A stretch of 19,877 bases of DNA from Bacteroidales bacterium GP4 (lineage in GTDB: Bacteria; Bacteroidota; Bacteroidia; Bacteroidales; Muribaculaceae). How positions within the stretch are numbered: position 1 is the stretch's first letter; every line of letters begins with the position of its first letter. The notes beneath the pieces were generated by a model. It saw nothing but the letters and a program-made list of their open reading frames with translations. It was not told the origin of the DNA and made no database searches. A program made the position numbers and the translations under genes. The DNA lies in contig DAAL01000157.1 of assembly GCA_001701065.1 (NCBI GenBank), forward strand, positions 1 to 19,877, written 5' to 3'. This document shows, one piece after another, positions 6,672-13,937 of this stretch.

Positions 6672-9485
6672 TTATTCAGCTTCCATCACAAATACTCGGT
6701 AGTTATTCTGCTTGGAAAGTTCTTTCATGAACTTCTTAACATCGTCAGGAGTGATGGAGTTAATCACATCCACCGCACCATTGAGAGTGTCGACCTGACG
6801 TAACTGATAAGATGACATAGCGTTCAACCAACGACCGTTCTTCTTCATATTCTCATTGGCATCTTTCACCATATATTCCTTCACCTTGTTAAGTTCTTCA
6901 TCGGAGATATTGGAACCCATGTCCTCAATTTGACCGGCAATAATGGCGAGAACCTTATCTTTCATCTCCGGCTTCATCGGGAACACTGTCTGTATAATGC
7001 TGTTAGGCTCGTTAATCAAAGACATAGATCCGTTAGCCGAGATAGAATACACTGCACCTTCCTCTTCACGCACAATCTTTATAAGTCGTGCCGAGAGAAT
7101 CTGACCTGCTATAGATGAAAGTTTGGCGTTCTTGCTGTCAAACGGCATATTGCCCGACAGGATTACAGCAGCATAAGTCTGCGGGTTATCCATTTTCTGC
7201 TTAACCTGAGTAGTTGCGCTTCCGCTCTTCAACATCAAAGCAGGGTTAAGTTCTATCTTAGCCGGTTCTACCGGAGTTCCGGGAAGAGACGCGATGTATT
7301 TTTCCACAAGAGGTTTCAAAGAATCAGTATCGACATTGCCCACGAAATAGAACACGAATTCACCGGCATTGCTGAAACAATTCTTGGTTATCTCGATGAT
7401 GCGCTCACGGTTGGCATTGTTGACCACTGCTACATCCAGAGGTGCCCTGCGAGGTGATTCATAGAGATTGCCGATAAGCTGCTTTGTAAACTGATATTGA
7501 GGATCCGATTCACGATTCTGTAGGATTCCGGTGTAAAGGTTTTGGTTTGCCTTAAACTCATCGGCATTGAGGTCAAATTCAGTGAAAGCGGCATAGATAA
7601 GCTCCATGAGCACGGGGAGGTCCTTCTTAACGGCACTACCGCTAAGCTCACGGGTGTAATCGTCAATTTCGTATTCCACGCTCACGTTCTTACCGGCAAG
7701 GTACTTCTGAATATCAGAGTAGCTGTAAGTACCGAACGAAGGCATAGCAACTGCATCGCCAAGATAACGGAGATTGTCATTGTCAGCGTCGCTAAGTCCT
7801 GATGTTCCGCCTGCGGCTTGTGCGTCAAACAAGATTTCATCGTCACGGAAGTCAGTCTTTTTAACCACCACTTTAGCACCGTTGGACAAAGTCCACACTT
7901 CGGCACCGAACCGGTCAAAAGGAGCTACCGACACAATCTTGCCGGCAGGCAACAAATTAGAGATAAGAGGTTCAGTCTTTACTTCCTCCTTATAAGCCTC
8001 GATGTCCTCAGCTTCCACACGTTTCATGGCTTCAGCAAGTTGAACTTCAGTGGGAACGACAAATTTACCATTGTCAGGAAGCATGGCAAGCACCACGATA
8101 TTGTTTTCAGGCATCATCTGCGGGAATACCTGATTTATCGCCTCAAGAGGAATCTGCGCTGAAAGCATAGTCATCAGCTGATACTCATTCTCAATTCCGG
8201 GGATAGGTTCATTGTCCAGGAAGTGGCGCACATACTCTTCAACCAGCGAAGTTGACGGGGTAGAGTTACGGTTGTTATAGGCCTTTTCAAGCTGAGAACG
8301 CAACTCGTCCTTGGCGCGGTTAAACTCAGTGTGGGTAAAGCCACCGCGTTTAGCACGCAACGCTTCACGGTATATCGACTCAAACGCAGGCATCAAGTCA
8401 TCGCCTTTCGCCACGCTCACGAAGGTAAGGGCATCCTTGGTCTTAGCCGACATATAATCGCCGGCAGCTGCCTGAGCCACTGCAAATGGAGCGTCGGGCT
8501 TTGTAACCATGTCGGAAAGACGTGCGTTAAGCATGTGCTCTATCAAGTTCAAAGCATACAATTCGACAAGATAGTCGACGGTGCCTTTCAGCGAGTCAGG
8601 ACGCACATCGGATTTGAACATGATTTCCACCAATGCCATAGTCTGCTCTTTATCCTTACCTATAGCGAAGATAGTCTCTTCGTTGTCAGGCACAGGATAA
8701 TATTCACGTTTAGCCGGATTTTCGGGCATCTTGATGTCAGAGAACATCTCTTTGATTTTACCTTCTATACGGTCCACGTCAATATCACCCACTACTATGA
8801 TACCCTGCAAGTCAGGACGATACCATTTTTCATAATAGTCACGCAAGTCCTGATAAGGGAAATTGTCGACGATTTCCATTGTGCCGATGGGGAGTCGGTT
8901 GCCGTACTTACTTCCTTCAAAAATCACAGGGAACAGCTGCTCGATGATACGCTGCTGACCCACATTACGGCTTCGCCATTCTTCATGGATTACGCCACGC
9001 TCCTTATCAATTTCCTCGTCTTCAAGAAGCAGAGCGTCAGCCCAGTCGTGAAGAATGAGAAGACAAGAGTCCTGCACACTTTCTCTCTCAGTGGGCACCT
9101 GGCTTATATTATACACCGTTTCGTCAAAGGCGGTGTAGGCGTTAAGATTACGTCCGAACTTCACACCCACGGTTTCAAGCCACGACACAATTTCGTTGCC
9201 GGGGAAGTTTTTCGTTCCATTGAAGCACATGTGCTCAAGGAAGTGGGCAAGTCCGCGCTGATTATCATCTTCTTGCATTGAACCCACCTTCTGCGCGATG
9301 TAGAAATCAGCCTGACCTTTAGGATATTCATTGTGGCGGATGTAATAGGTCAATCCGTTGTCAAGTTTCCCGATTCTGACATTCTGGTCCACGGGAATAG
9401 GAGGCATCTGCTGGGCAGCGGCAGGCAAATAAGCCATAAACGCACCCAATAGGGCAAATCCCACCTTCATTAGATACTTTTTCAT
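6672..9485 (-). CDS. Secreted M16-family (pitrilysin/insulinase-like) zinc metallopeptidase
   Basis: This is a peptidase of the inverzincin clan, expected to act in the periplasm on short or unfolded peptides. Its 937 residues start with a signal peptide (basic MKKYLMK, then a hydrophobic stretch, likely cut after PAAA at about residue 24). The inverted zinc motif HFLEH is at 81-85, with Glu84 as catalytic base. The downstream acidic segment ERGVIHEEW at 162-170 supplies the third ligand, probably Glu169. The other hallmark, NAYTAFDETVY at about 115-125, is present. A second half from about residue 530 repeats the fold without the HxxEH motif, the usual two-module single-chain M16 arrangement. 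No lipobox is visible. It has its own -7 box upstream and shares a convergent intergenic region with the nitroreductase gene. Substrate cannot be inferred. Confidence 0.93.
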   Translation of the reverse strand: MKKYLMKVGFALLGAFMAYLPAAAQQMPPIPVDQNVRIGKLDNGLTYYIRHNEYPKGQADFYIAQKVGSMQEDDNQRGLAHFLEHMCFNGTKNFPGNEIVSWLETVGVKFGRNLNAYTAFDETVYNISQVPTERESVQDSCLLILHDWADALLLEDEEIDKERGVIHEEWRSRNVGQQRIIEQLFPVIFEGSKYGNRLPIGTMEIVDNFPYQDLRDYYEKWYRPDLQGIIVVGDIDVDRIEGKIKEMFSDIKMPENPAKREYYPVPDNEETIFAIGKDKEQTMALVEIMFKSDVRPDSLKGTVDYLVELYALNLIEHMLNARLSDMVTKPDAPFAVAQAAAGDYMSAKTKDALTFVSVAKGDDLMPAFESIYREALRAKRGGFTHTEFNRAKDELRSQLEKAYNNRNSTPSTSLVEEYVRHFLDNEPIPGIENEYQLMTMLSAQIPLEAINQVFPQMMPENNIVVLAMLPDNGKFVVPTEVQLAEAMKRVEAEDIEAYKEEVKTEPLISNLLPAGKIVSVAPFDRFGAEVWTLSNGAKVVVKKTDFRDDEILFDAQAAGGTSGLSDADNDNLRYLGDAVAMPSFGTYSYSDIQKYLAGKNVSVEYEIDDYTRELSGSAVKKDLPVLMELIYAAFTEFDLNADEFKANQNLYTGILQNRESDPQYQFTKQLIGNLYESPRRAPLDVAVVNNANRERIIEITKNCFSNAGEFVFYFVGNVDTDSLKPLVEKYIASLPGTPVEPAKIELNPALMLKSGSATTQVKQKMDNPQTYAAVILSGNMPFDSKNAKLSSIAGQILSARLIKIVREEEGAVYSISANGSMSLINEPNSIIQTVFPMKPEMKDKVLAIIAGQIEDMGSNISDEELNKVKEYMVKDANENMKKNGRWLNAMSSYQLRQVDTLNGAVDVINSITPDDVKKFMKELSKQNNYRVFVMEAE

Positions 9486-9550
9486 TGTCTGAATAATTAA
9501 ATTATGTATAATGAATGATTATATACTTGTCATATATCATCTCTAACCCA

Positions 9551-9558
9551 CAAAGATA
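9551..9558 (-). promoter_or_regulatory. Candidate -7 box for the M16 peptidase gene
   Basis: On the minus strand this reads TATCTTTG, an exact TAnnTTTG match, 65 bases before the M16 start codon. An ATTG lies 23 bases further upstream, slightly beyond the usual spacing of the -33 element, so only the -7 box is well supported. Confidence 0.4.
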
Positions 9559-9623
9559 GGTATAATAATTCAATTACAGGACAATAAAATGCACCTATTT
9601 TAGAAACTGCTCGATAATCCGAC

Positions 9624-9881
9624 TCAGAAAAGAGTCAACTGCACCCCATTTGCGGTAATGGGCGTAAGCATCATCGAGCGGTCATGGCACCACCCCTGAG
9701 TGGAATTACGGAACTTAACTGTGACCAGCCCCATCTTGGAATTGATCATGCAACGAAGCTGATACACGGCATCCTTAAACGATGACAGCCCGCTTAAACG
9801 GAAGGTGGCTATCTGACAGCCTTGCTTTATAATAGAAGCAAAGATTACATCGGAAAAATTAATTGTACTCATATGTGACAT
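9624..9881 (-). CDS. Small uncharacterised protein downstream of dnaA
   Basis: I do not recognise a named family, though it resembles short hypothetical proteins found in Bacteroidales. From the ATG at 9881 it has 85 residues; a second ATG at 9872 (MSTINFSD, 82 residues) is an equally good start. A purine-rich AAAAGG sits just upstream of the first. The sequence alternates hydrophobic and polar residues (FASIIKQGCQIATFRLSG, GLVTVKFRN), suggesting a small beta-rich fold, and holds a conserved-looking RNSTQGW segment around 58-64. There are no TM segments or signal peptide. It lies between the dnaA terminator and the M16 promoter and has an exact TAnnTTTG box 24 bases upstream, so it appears to be an independent gene. 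No convincing terminator follows: GACTC/GAGTC over its stop codon is short and lacks a T tail. Confidence 0.65.
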   Translation of the reverse strand: MSHMSTINFSDVIFASIIKQGCQIATFRLSGLSSFKDAVYQLRCMINSKMGLVTVKFRNSTQGWCHDRSMMLTPITANGVQLTLF

Positions 9882-9904
9882 AAACCTTTTTTAGAATTAC
9901 ATCA

Positions 9905-9912
9905 CAAAAGTA
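9905..9912 (-). promoter_or_regulatory. Candidate -7 box of the small gene downstream of dnaA
   Basis: On the minus strand this reads TACTTTTG, an exact TAnnTTTG match, 24 bases before the ATG at 9881. Any -33 element would fall inside the dnaA terminator hairpin, and none is recognisable there. The T tract also forms part of that terminator's tail, so the match may be fortuitous. Confidence 0.3.
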
Positions 9913-9916
9913 CAAA

Positions 9917-9947
9917 CAAGGGTGGGCAATAATATCGCCCACCCTTG
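9917..9947 (-). terminator. Intrinsic terminator of dnaA
   Basis: A perfect 11-bp GC-rich inverted repeat (CAAGGGTGGGC / GCCCACCCTTG) has a nine-base loop. On the minus strand a T-rich tail follows (TTTGTACTTTTG). It lies 22 bases past the dnaA stop codon. Confidence 0.85.
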
Positions 9948-9969
9948 CTAACATATGTTATTTACTCAA

Positions 9970-11352
9970 CTATTTTGCCATCATAGCCTTTATCTTAGCC
10001 ACATCATCACGAAGCGCCGACTCGCATGTTAATCGTTCTTCTATGCTTTTACAGGCATGAAGCACCGTGGCATGGGTGCGTGAAAGTCGCGTCCCGATAG
10101 CCGTAACAGGCATTTTAGCCTGACTGCGGGCAAGATACATAACCATTTGCCGTGCATCGGATATCTCACGTTTACGTGTCTTCGCGAATATCTGATCCAC
10201 ATCTATCTTATAATAGTCGCTGACATTCTGAGCTATCATCTCAAAATTGACCACTTTCTTATGGATCTTAACGGCATTGCTGATTACTGACTGCGCAAGC
10301 TCCACTGTTATATCTCGGTTTAGCACAGTGGCATGTGCCATCAGCGACACAATTATGCCTTCGAGTTCACGGATACTGTCAGTGACATTGGAAACGATGT
10401 AATCCATGACCTCAGGAGCTATGGAAAGTCCGTCCTGCGACACTTTCTGCGACAAGACTTCGCGTCGAAGTTCTATGTCAGGACGCTCCAGCTGCGCGGT
10501 CATGCCCCACTTGAAGCGTGACAACAGGCGTTCGTGCATATCACGCATTTCCGAGGGAGCGCAGTCGCTCGACAATATTATCTGGCGTTGGTTCTGATGC
10601 AAATGGTTAAAAATGTGGAAGAAAGCCTTCTGTGTCCCCGGCTTGTTCATCAAGTCCTGGATGTCGTCGATAATCAACACATCTATCGACTGGTAGAAAT
10701 TGATGAATTCATTAACTCGGCTAGATGTGGCGGCTACAGTGTACTGGCTTTCAAACAATCGCGCAGGCACATAAAGCACACGTGCCGAAGCGTCACGCTC
10801 CTTGGTCCTGATTCCTATGGCTTGAATCAGATGGGTTTTACCCACACCCGCTGAACCAAACACAAAGAACGGATTGAAAGTCTTGCATTCGGGATTCATG
10901 GCGATAGCCTCGCCTATCGAACGGGCTATCTTATTAGAGGGGCTGGAACAATAGTTCTCAAAAGTGTACTTCGGATTCAATTGCGAATCGAAGTCCTCCA
11001 CGATGGGAGTATTGAAAGGATTTGCCGCTACATTGGTAGAGTGAACGGCAGGACTGGGGCGAGAGCTTTCAATAGAGATAGCCGTGGCGGGGTCATTGCC
11101 CACCTGATTATAATCGTAGAATATCTTTACATTGGGACCATATACCTTTCGGGTGGACAGCACGAGCAGTCTACCGTATTGTTCCTCCAGTTTCTCAACG
11201 AAATAGGCAGTAGGAACCTTCAGGCACAATTTTACCCCATCAAACTCTTTTGATATGATGGGCTCAAACCATGCTTTGTATTGTTCAAGGGATAGATTGT
11301 CCCGGCATATTTTCAGGCAATCTTCCCATAGCTGTGTATGAGTCTTTTCCAT
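9970..11352 (-). CDS. dnaA: Chromosomal replication initiator protein DnaA
   Basis: This AAA+ ATPase binds DnaA boxes at oriC, melts the origin and loads the helicase. It has 460 residues with all four domains. An N-terminal helicase-interaction domain spans about 1-80 and a linker 85-125. The AAA+ core has Walker A GSAGVGKTH (Lys172), Walker B LIIDDIQ (Asp229 and Asp230) and sensor 1 LSSD. The C-terminal helix-turn-helix carries SRTHATVLHAC. At the recognition helix the usual Asp or Asn before His is Thr, and the residue after His is Ala. Neither dnaN nor an array of DnaA boxes lies next to it, so this is not an obvious oriC locus. It is transcribed alone, between a 380-base upstream gap and its own terminator. 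Confidence 0.97.
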   Translation of the reverse strand: MEKTHTQLWEDCLKICRDNLSLEQYKAWFEPIISKEFDGVKLCLKVPTAYFVEKLEEQYGRLLVLSTRKVYGPNVKIFYDYNQVGNDPATAISIESSRPSPAVHSTNVAANPFNTPIVEDFDSQLNPKYTFENYCSSPSNKIARSIGEAIAMNPECKTFNPFFVFGSAGVGKTHLIQAIGIRTKERDASARVLYVPARLFESQYTVAATSSRVNEFINFYQSIDVLIIDDIQDLMNKPGTQKAFFHIFNHLHQNQRQIILSSDCAPSEMRDMHERLLSRFKWGMTAQLERPDIELRREVLSQKVSQDGLSIAPEVMDYIVSNVTDSIRELEGIIVSLMAHATVLNRDITVELAQSVISNAVKIHKKVVNFEMIAQNVSDYYKIDVDQIFAKTRKREISDARQMVMYLARSQAKMPVTAIGTRLSRTHATVLHACKSIEERLTCESALRDDVAKIKAMMAK

Positions 11353-11486
11353 GTAATCGTAATTCTTTAGGCTTCTCTTTGTAATGCAAATGTCCTACTT
11401 TTTTTTATAAAAAACAACAAAAGAAAAATTTGGAAATTTAAGATTCGGTTAAAGGTTTCTGTAAATCAGTTCATTACAAGGAGGCT

Positions 11487-11494
11487 CAAATTTA
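11487..11494 (-). promoter_or_regulatory. Candidate -7 box of dnaA
   Basis: On the minus strand this reads TAAATTTG, an exact TAnnTTTG match, 134 bases upstream of the dnaA start codon. No TTTG appears at the expected -33 distance. GAGGC/GCCTC flanks it as a weak 5-bp stem with a 13-base loop. Confidence 0.3.
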
Positions 11495-11571
11495 GGGTGC
11501 CTCTTGACTGCGAATAATTATTATTCCGCTGATTTGCAACACGATATACATAATGCGATAAAGCCAAAATA

Positions 11572-11600
11572 AAAATGGGATTTCTGTGAAACCCCATTTT
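11572..11600 (-). terminator. Intrinsic terminator of the amidase-MCE operon
   Basis: AAAATGGG pairs with CCCATTTT; after one A-C mismatch, TTTC pairs with GAAA around the loop TGT. On the minus strand the stem runs into TTTTTATTTT, a good U tract. It lies 132 bases past the MCE stop codon, giving the operon a long 3' UTR that contains the two dyads. Confidence 0.75.
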
Positions 11601-11655
11601 ACATATATTCCCAAATACTTTAGCGTGGAACAATGTTAAAAAATAGCCGACGCAC

Positions 11656-11676
11656 TATTTAGAATCAGTCTAAATA
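11656..11676. repeat. Dyad 1 (TATTTAGA / TCTAAATA)
   Basis: A perfect 8-bp inverted repeat surrounds ATCAG. It is related in sequence to the dyad 48 bases away at 11706-11722: on the minus strand both contain CTG, A or T, then TTCTAAAT. It lies in the 3' UTR of the amidase-MCE operon and upstream of dnaA, so it could act at DNA level (operator) or RNA level. Confidence 0.5.
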
Positions 11677-11705
11677 ACATCATTCATTAAAATATAACGG
11701 TCCAT

Positions 11706-11722
11706 TTAGAAACAGTTTCTAA
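11706..11722. repeat. Dyad 2 (TTAGAAA / TTTCTAA)
   Basis: A perfect 7-bp inverted repeat surrounds CAG, beginning 10 bases after the MCE stop codon. It is related to dyad 1. There is no T tail suited to termination on either strand. Confidence 0.5.
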
Positions 11723-11732
11723 GCCACAAGCA

Positions 11733-12632
11733 TCAGAACACCTTTATGGACGGTATATAACGCTTAGGATTCTTCTTCAAGTCAAACACTAATGTGTCAA
11801 GACCTCCGGCTATGCCGTTCATGTGGTCATACAATTCACGGTCGTTAAACAATAATCCTATGTTGTTGTCACGGCTGTTCATCTTAGTTGTGAGGTCATT
11901 CACATTCTTGGTTATAGTCTCGACATTAGCCATTGTCTCTTTTAGCGGCAAAGTCTTAAGGTCCTCCGATACCACAGCAAGATTGCGGCTTATGGAATCA
12001 AGATTCATGGCAACACCGTCGACGGTGTTCATGGTCTTTGGCATCGTGGCAAGGGTGCGGTTCAGATATACTGTAGTCGCTTCAAGATTTGAAGTAATTT
12101 TATCAAGCCTACGCACTGAAGCAAGCAGAGCTGAATCGGACACCAGCCTGTTGACCGAAGTCAACAAAGAATCCACTTTCGGGAATATTGTCTCCACGGC
12201 AGGCATGAGTTTCTCGCTCACACCGTCGAGCATGGACGGAGCAGTTTCGCCAACCAGCACATCCCCTATCTCATGGAAGTCGCCTGAATCACTCAACTTC
12301 AGCACCACTGAAGCGGTTCCCAATAGCTCGGTCTGGATGATAGCTTTACTTCCCGAAGGCACTTTTAGACGTTTGTCAAGAGAAAGTTCCACCTTCACAT
12401 GCCCAGGATTATCGTATTCGTAAGCGATGTCCCTCACTTGTCCCACTTTAAAACCGTTTAAAGTGACAGGCGAAGATACGGTAAGACCATTCACACTCGT
12501 GTAAGAAACATAATAGTAATTGGCTGCCTTGAACACATTGACACCATTTAGATAATCGATTCCGAAAAACAGGACCAGTCCCGCTATAAGCACTGAGAGT
12601 CCTATTATCACTTCTCTTGAATAAGCTTTCAT
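11733..12632 (-). CDS. MCE-family (MlaD-like) protein, lipid transport component
   Basis: This is an inner-membrane-anchored, periplasmic protein of the kind that forms hexameric rings carrying phospholipids between membranes with an ABC transporter. Its 299 residues have one N-terminal TM helix (about 7-26), then the MCE beta-barrel domain (about 36-115) with VNGLTVSSPVTLNGFKVGQV and SGSKAIIQTELLGTASVVL. A long C-terminal region (about 130-285) is rich in Leu, Val, Asp and Ser with helical periodicity, likely a coiled coil or needle as in PqiB-like members. The gene starts 22 bases after the amidase stop codon, so the two are co-transcribed. No MlaE-like permease or MlaF-like ATPase gene is in this window; the partner must be encoded elsewhere. 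Confidence 0.88.
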   Translation of the reverse strand: MKAYSREVIIGLSVLIAGLVLFFGIDYLNGVNVFKAANYYYVSYTSVNGLTVSSPVTLNGFKVGQVRDIAYEYDNPGHVKVELSLDKRLKVPSGSKAIIQTELLGTASVVLKLSDSGDFHEIGDVLVGETAPSMLDGVSEKLMPAVETIFPKVDSLLTSVNRLVSDSALLASVRRLDKITSNLEATTVYLNRTLATMPKTMNTVDGVAMNLDSISRNLAVVSEDLKTLPLKETMANVETITKNVNDLTTKMNSRDNNIGLLFNDRELYDHMNGIAGGLDTLVFDLKKNPKRYIPSIKVF

Positions 12633-12654
12633 ATTCTTATTGATATATTATTTT

Positions 12655-13761
12655 TTATTTTATGCGTTTCCCGTCCTTCATCTTTATGATAAAAGCCTCG
12701 GGAAATTTTTTCTTTATCTCTTTAAGACGCGGCATAGCCTCGTCTACCGAAGCGTAACTTCCGGTGACATACTTGTGCAGTCCGCCGTCAACATACGATT
12801 CAATATCTTTAACACCTTTAAACTCACGATGGTTGTTTCTAAGCTTCTTAGCTGAGGCAAGGAACTGGATGCGGTACTCGATTGAGCCTTGTTCGTCCAC
12901 TTCCTGCGATTCCGGTTCATAATCCTCTTCCGGTTCCGCAGCCTTAGTCTCTTTATTCTGTTGCGGCACCTTGCCTCCCGCCTTATGCTCGTAAGAGGTC
13001 TTGTATTTTGCAAAAGCATTATAGATAGATGTCGCAAACTTCTTTTGTCCGCTTTCCGAGCCTAAGAACTGTTCGCAATTAGGATTGCAGATGAACTCCA
13101 GTTCTATCAGCACAGCCGGCATTCCGGTCTTTGCCAATACCCAAAAACCTGCCTGACGCACACCATTGTTTTTACGCTTGGCTGTAGTAGCCATCTCCTG
13201 CTGCACTTCGCTGGCAAATTCAATGCTCAGGTCCATGTGCTTGTTCTGGCTTAACTCAAAAATGATGTACGATTCGGTGGAATTAGGGTCAAAGCCCATG
13301 TAGGTGGTAGTAAAATCATCCTCAAGCATCATGACCGAGTTCTCGCGTTTTGCCACAGCGAGGTTATCGGCTGACTTATGAAGTCCCAGCGTATAAGTGG
13401 CGGTGCCATTGATTGTGCGGTAATTGCGGTTACGCTTGTCCACTGAATTGGTGTGTATCGATATAAACAAGTCGCCTTGGGCACGGTTGGCTATGTCGGC
13501 ACGTTGCTGGAGTGTCTTAAAATAGTCGCCGTCGCGGGTGTACACAATCTTAACGTCCTTGTGGTTCTTCTTTATCATCTCTCCCAGCTTCAGGGCGACA
13601 CCGAGATTTATGCTCTTTTCATTGTACTTTTTCCCCACTGCGCCATAGTCATGACCTCCATGTCCCGGATCTATGACGACAGTGAACGCTTCCATGCTCA
13701 ACGGCACGGATAGCATGGACAGCACGACTCCCAATATAAGGATGTAGCATTTCAAGTGCAT
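12655..13761 (-). CDS. Periplasmic N-acetylmuramoyl-L-alanine amidase (Amidase_3) with C-terminal SPOR domain
   Basis: This zinc amidase cuts the bond between MurNAc and the stem peptide in peptidoglycan, acting in the periplasm during cell separation or wall turnover. The 368-residue protein starts with a signal peptide (about 1-25). Zinc ligands are His34 in DPGHGGHDYG, Glu48 in NEKSINL and His103 in SIHTN, and the catalytic Glu220 is in VLIELEFICNP. The segment around 255-290 is charged and low in complexity (EPEEDYEPESQEVDEQ), a flexible linker. Residues about 292-368 form a SPOR domain (YRIQFLASAK, YVTGSYASVDEA), which in other proteins binds glycan stripped of peptides at the division septum. 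It heads a two-gene operon with the MCE protein. Its -7 box lies just upstream. Confidence 0.93.
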   Translation of the reverse strand: MHLKCYILILGVVLSMLSVPLSMEAFTVVIDPGHGGHDYGAVGKKYNEKSINLGVALKLGEMIKKNHKDVKIVYTRDGDYFKTLQQRADIANRAQGDLFISIHTNSVDKRNRNYRTINGTATYTLGLHKSADNLAVAKRENSVMMLEDDFTTTYMGFDPNSTESYIIFELSQNKHMDLSIEFASEVQQEMATTAKRKNNGVRQAGFWVLAKTGMPAVLIELEFICNPNCEQFLGSESGQKKFATSIYNAFAKYKTSYEHKAGGKVPQQNKETKAAEPEEDYEPESQEVDEQGSIEYRIQFLASAKKLRNNHREFKGVKDIESYVDGGLHKYVTGSYASVDEAMPRLKEIKKKFPEAFIIKMKDGKRIK

Positions 13762-13801
13762 AATCTTACAATGATTTCTCGTCTTCTAAGAAAAGTTACT
13801 A

Positions 13802-13809
13802 CAAAATTA
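13802..13809 (-). promoter_or_regulatory. Candidate -7 box of the amidase-MCE operon
   Basis: On the minus strand this reads TAATTTTG, an exact TAnnTTTG match, 40 bases upstream of the amidase start codon. No clean -33 TTTG is seen. The same octamer occurs on the other strand at 13907-13914, serving the divergent gene. Confidence 0.45.
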
Positions 13810-13906
13810 AGAAATCGAAGCGTAAATTAAGCATAACAACCATGGTTTTTACCCTTAAAGAGTAAAAAAATAGATATTTTGGACATTTTTATTTAGCTAT
13901 TTCATC

Positions 13907-13914
13907 TAATTTTG
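13907..13914 (+). promoter_or_regulatory. Candidate -7 box of the gldB-like gene
   Basis: TAATTTTG matches the Bacteroidota -7 consensus 23 bases before the start codon, which fits a short leader. A TTTG lies 25 bases upstream, a little beyond usual spacing. Confidence 0.45.
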
Positions 13915-13937
13915 CAGATTATAATATCACTTGTTTT

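Larger units (their letters stand above)
11353..11732. other. 380-base intergenic region between dnaA and the MCE gene
   Basis: No plausible protein gene or tRNA is visible here. From the MCE side it holds two related dyads (11656-11676 and 11706-11722), the operon terminator (11572-11600), a candidate dnaA -7 box (11487-11494) and an A/T-rich leader containing an eight-T run. I looked for TTATNCACA-type DnaA boxes on both strands and found no good match, so neither autoregulation by DnaA nor an origin here is supported. Confidence 0.6.

Noticed and set aside
8331..9281. A 316-residue open frame on the plus strand, antisense to the M16 peptidase gene
   Set aside because: It lies wholly inside a well-supported gene, has a His/Phe-rich composition typical of a reversed codon pattern, no recognisable domain and no start or promoter context.
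9621..9636. GACTC/GAGTC hairpin over the stop codon of the small gene downstream of dnaA
   Set aside because: Only 5 bp with no T tail on the minus strand, so it is not a convincing terminator.
11353..11732. Possible oriC beside dnaA
   Set aside because: No TTATNCACA-type DnaA box was found on either strand and dnaN is absent; the A/T-rich stretch is explained by leader and terminator sequence.
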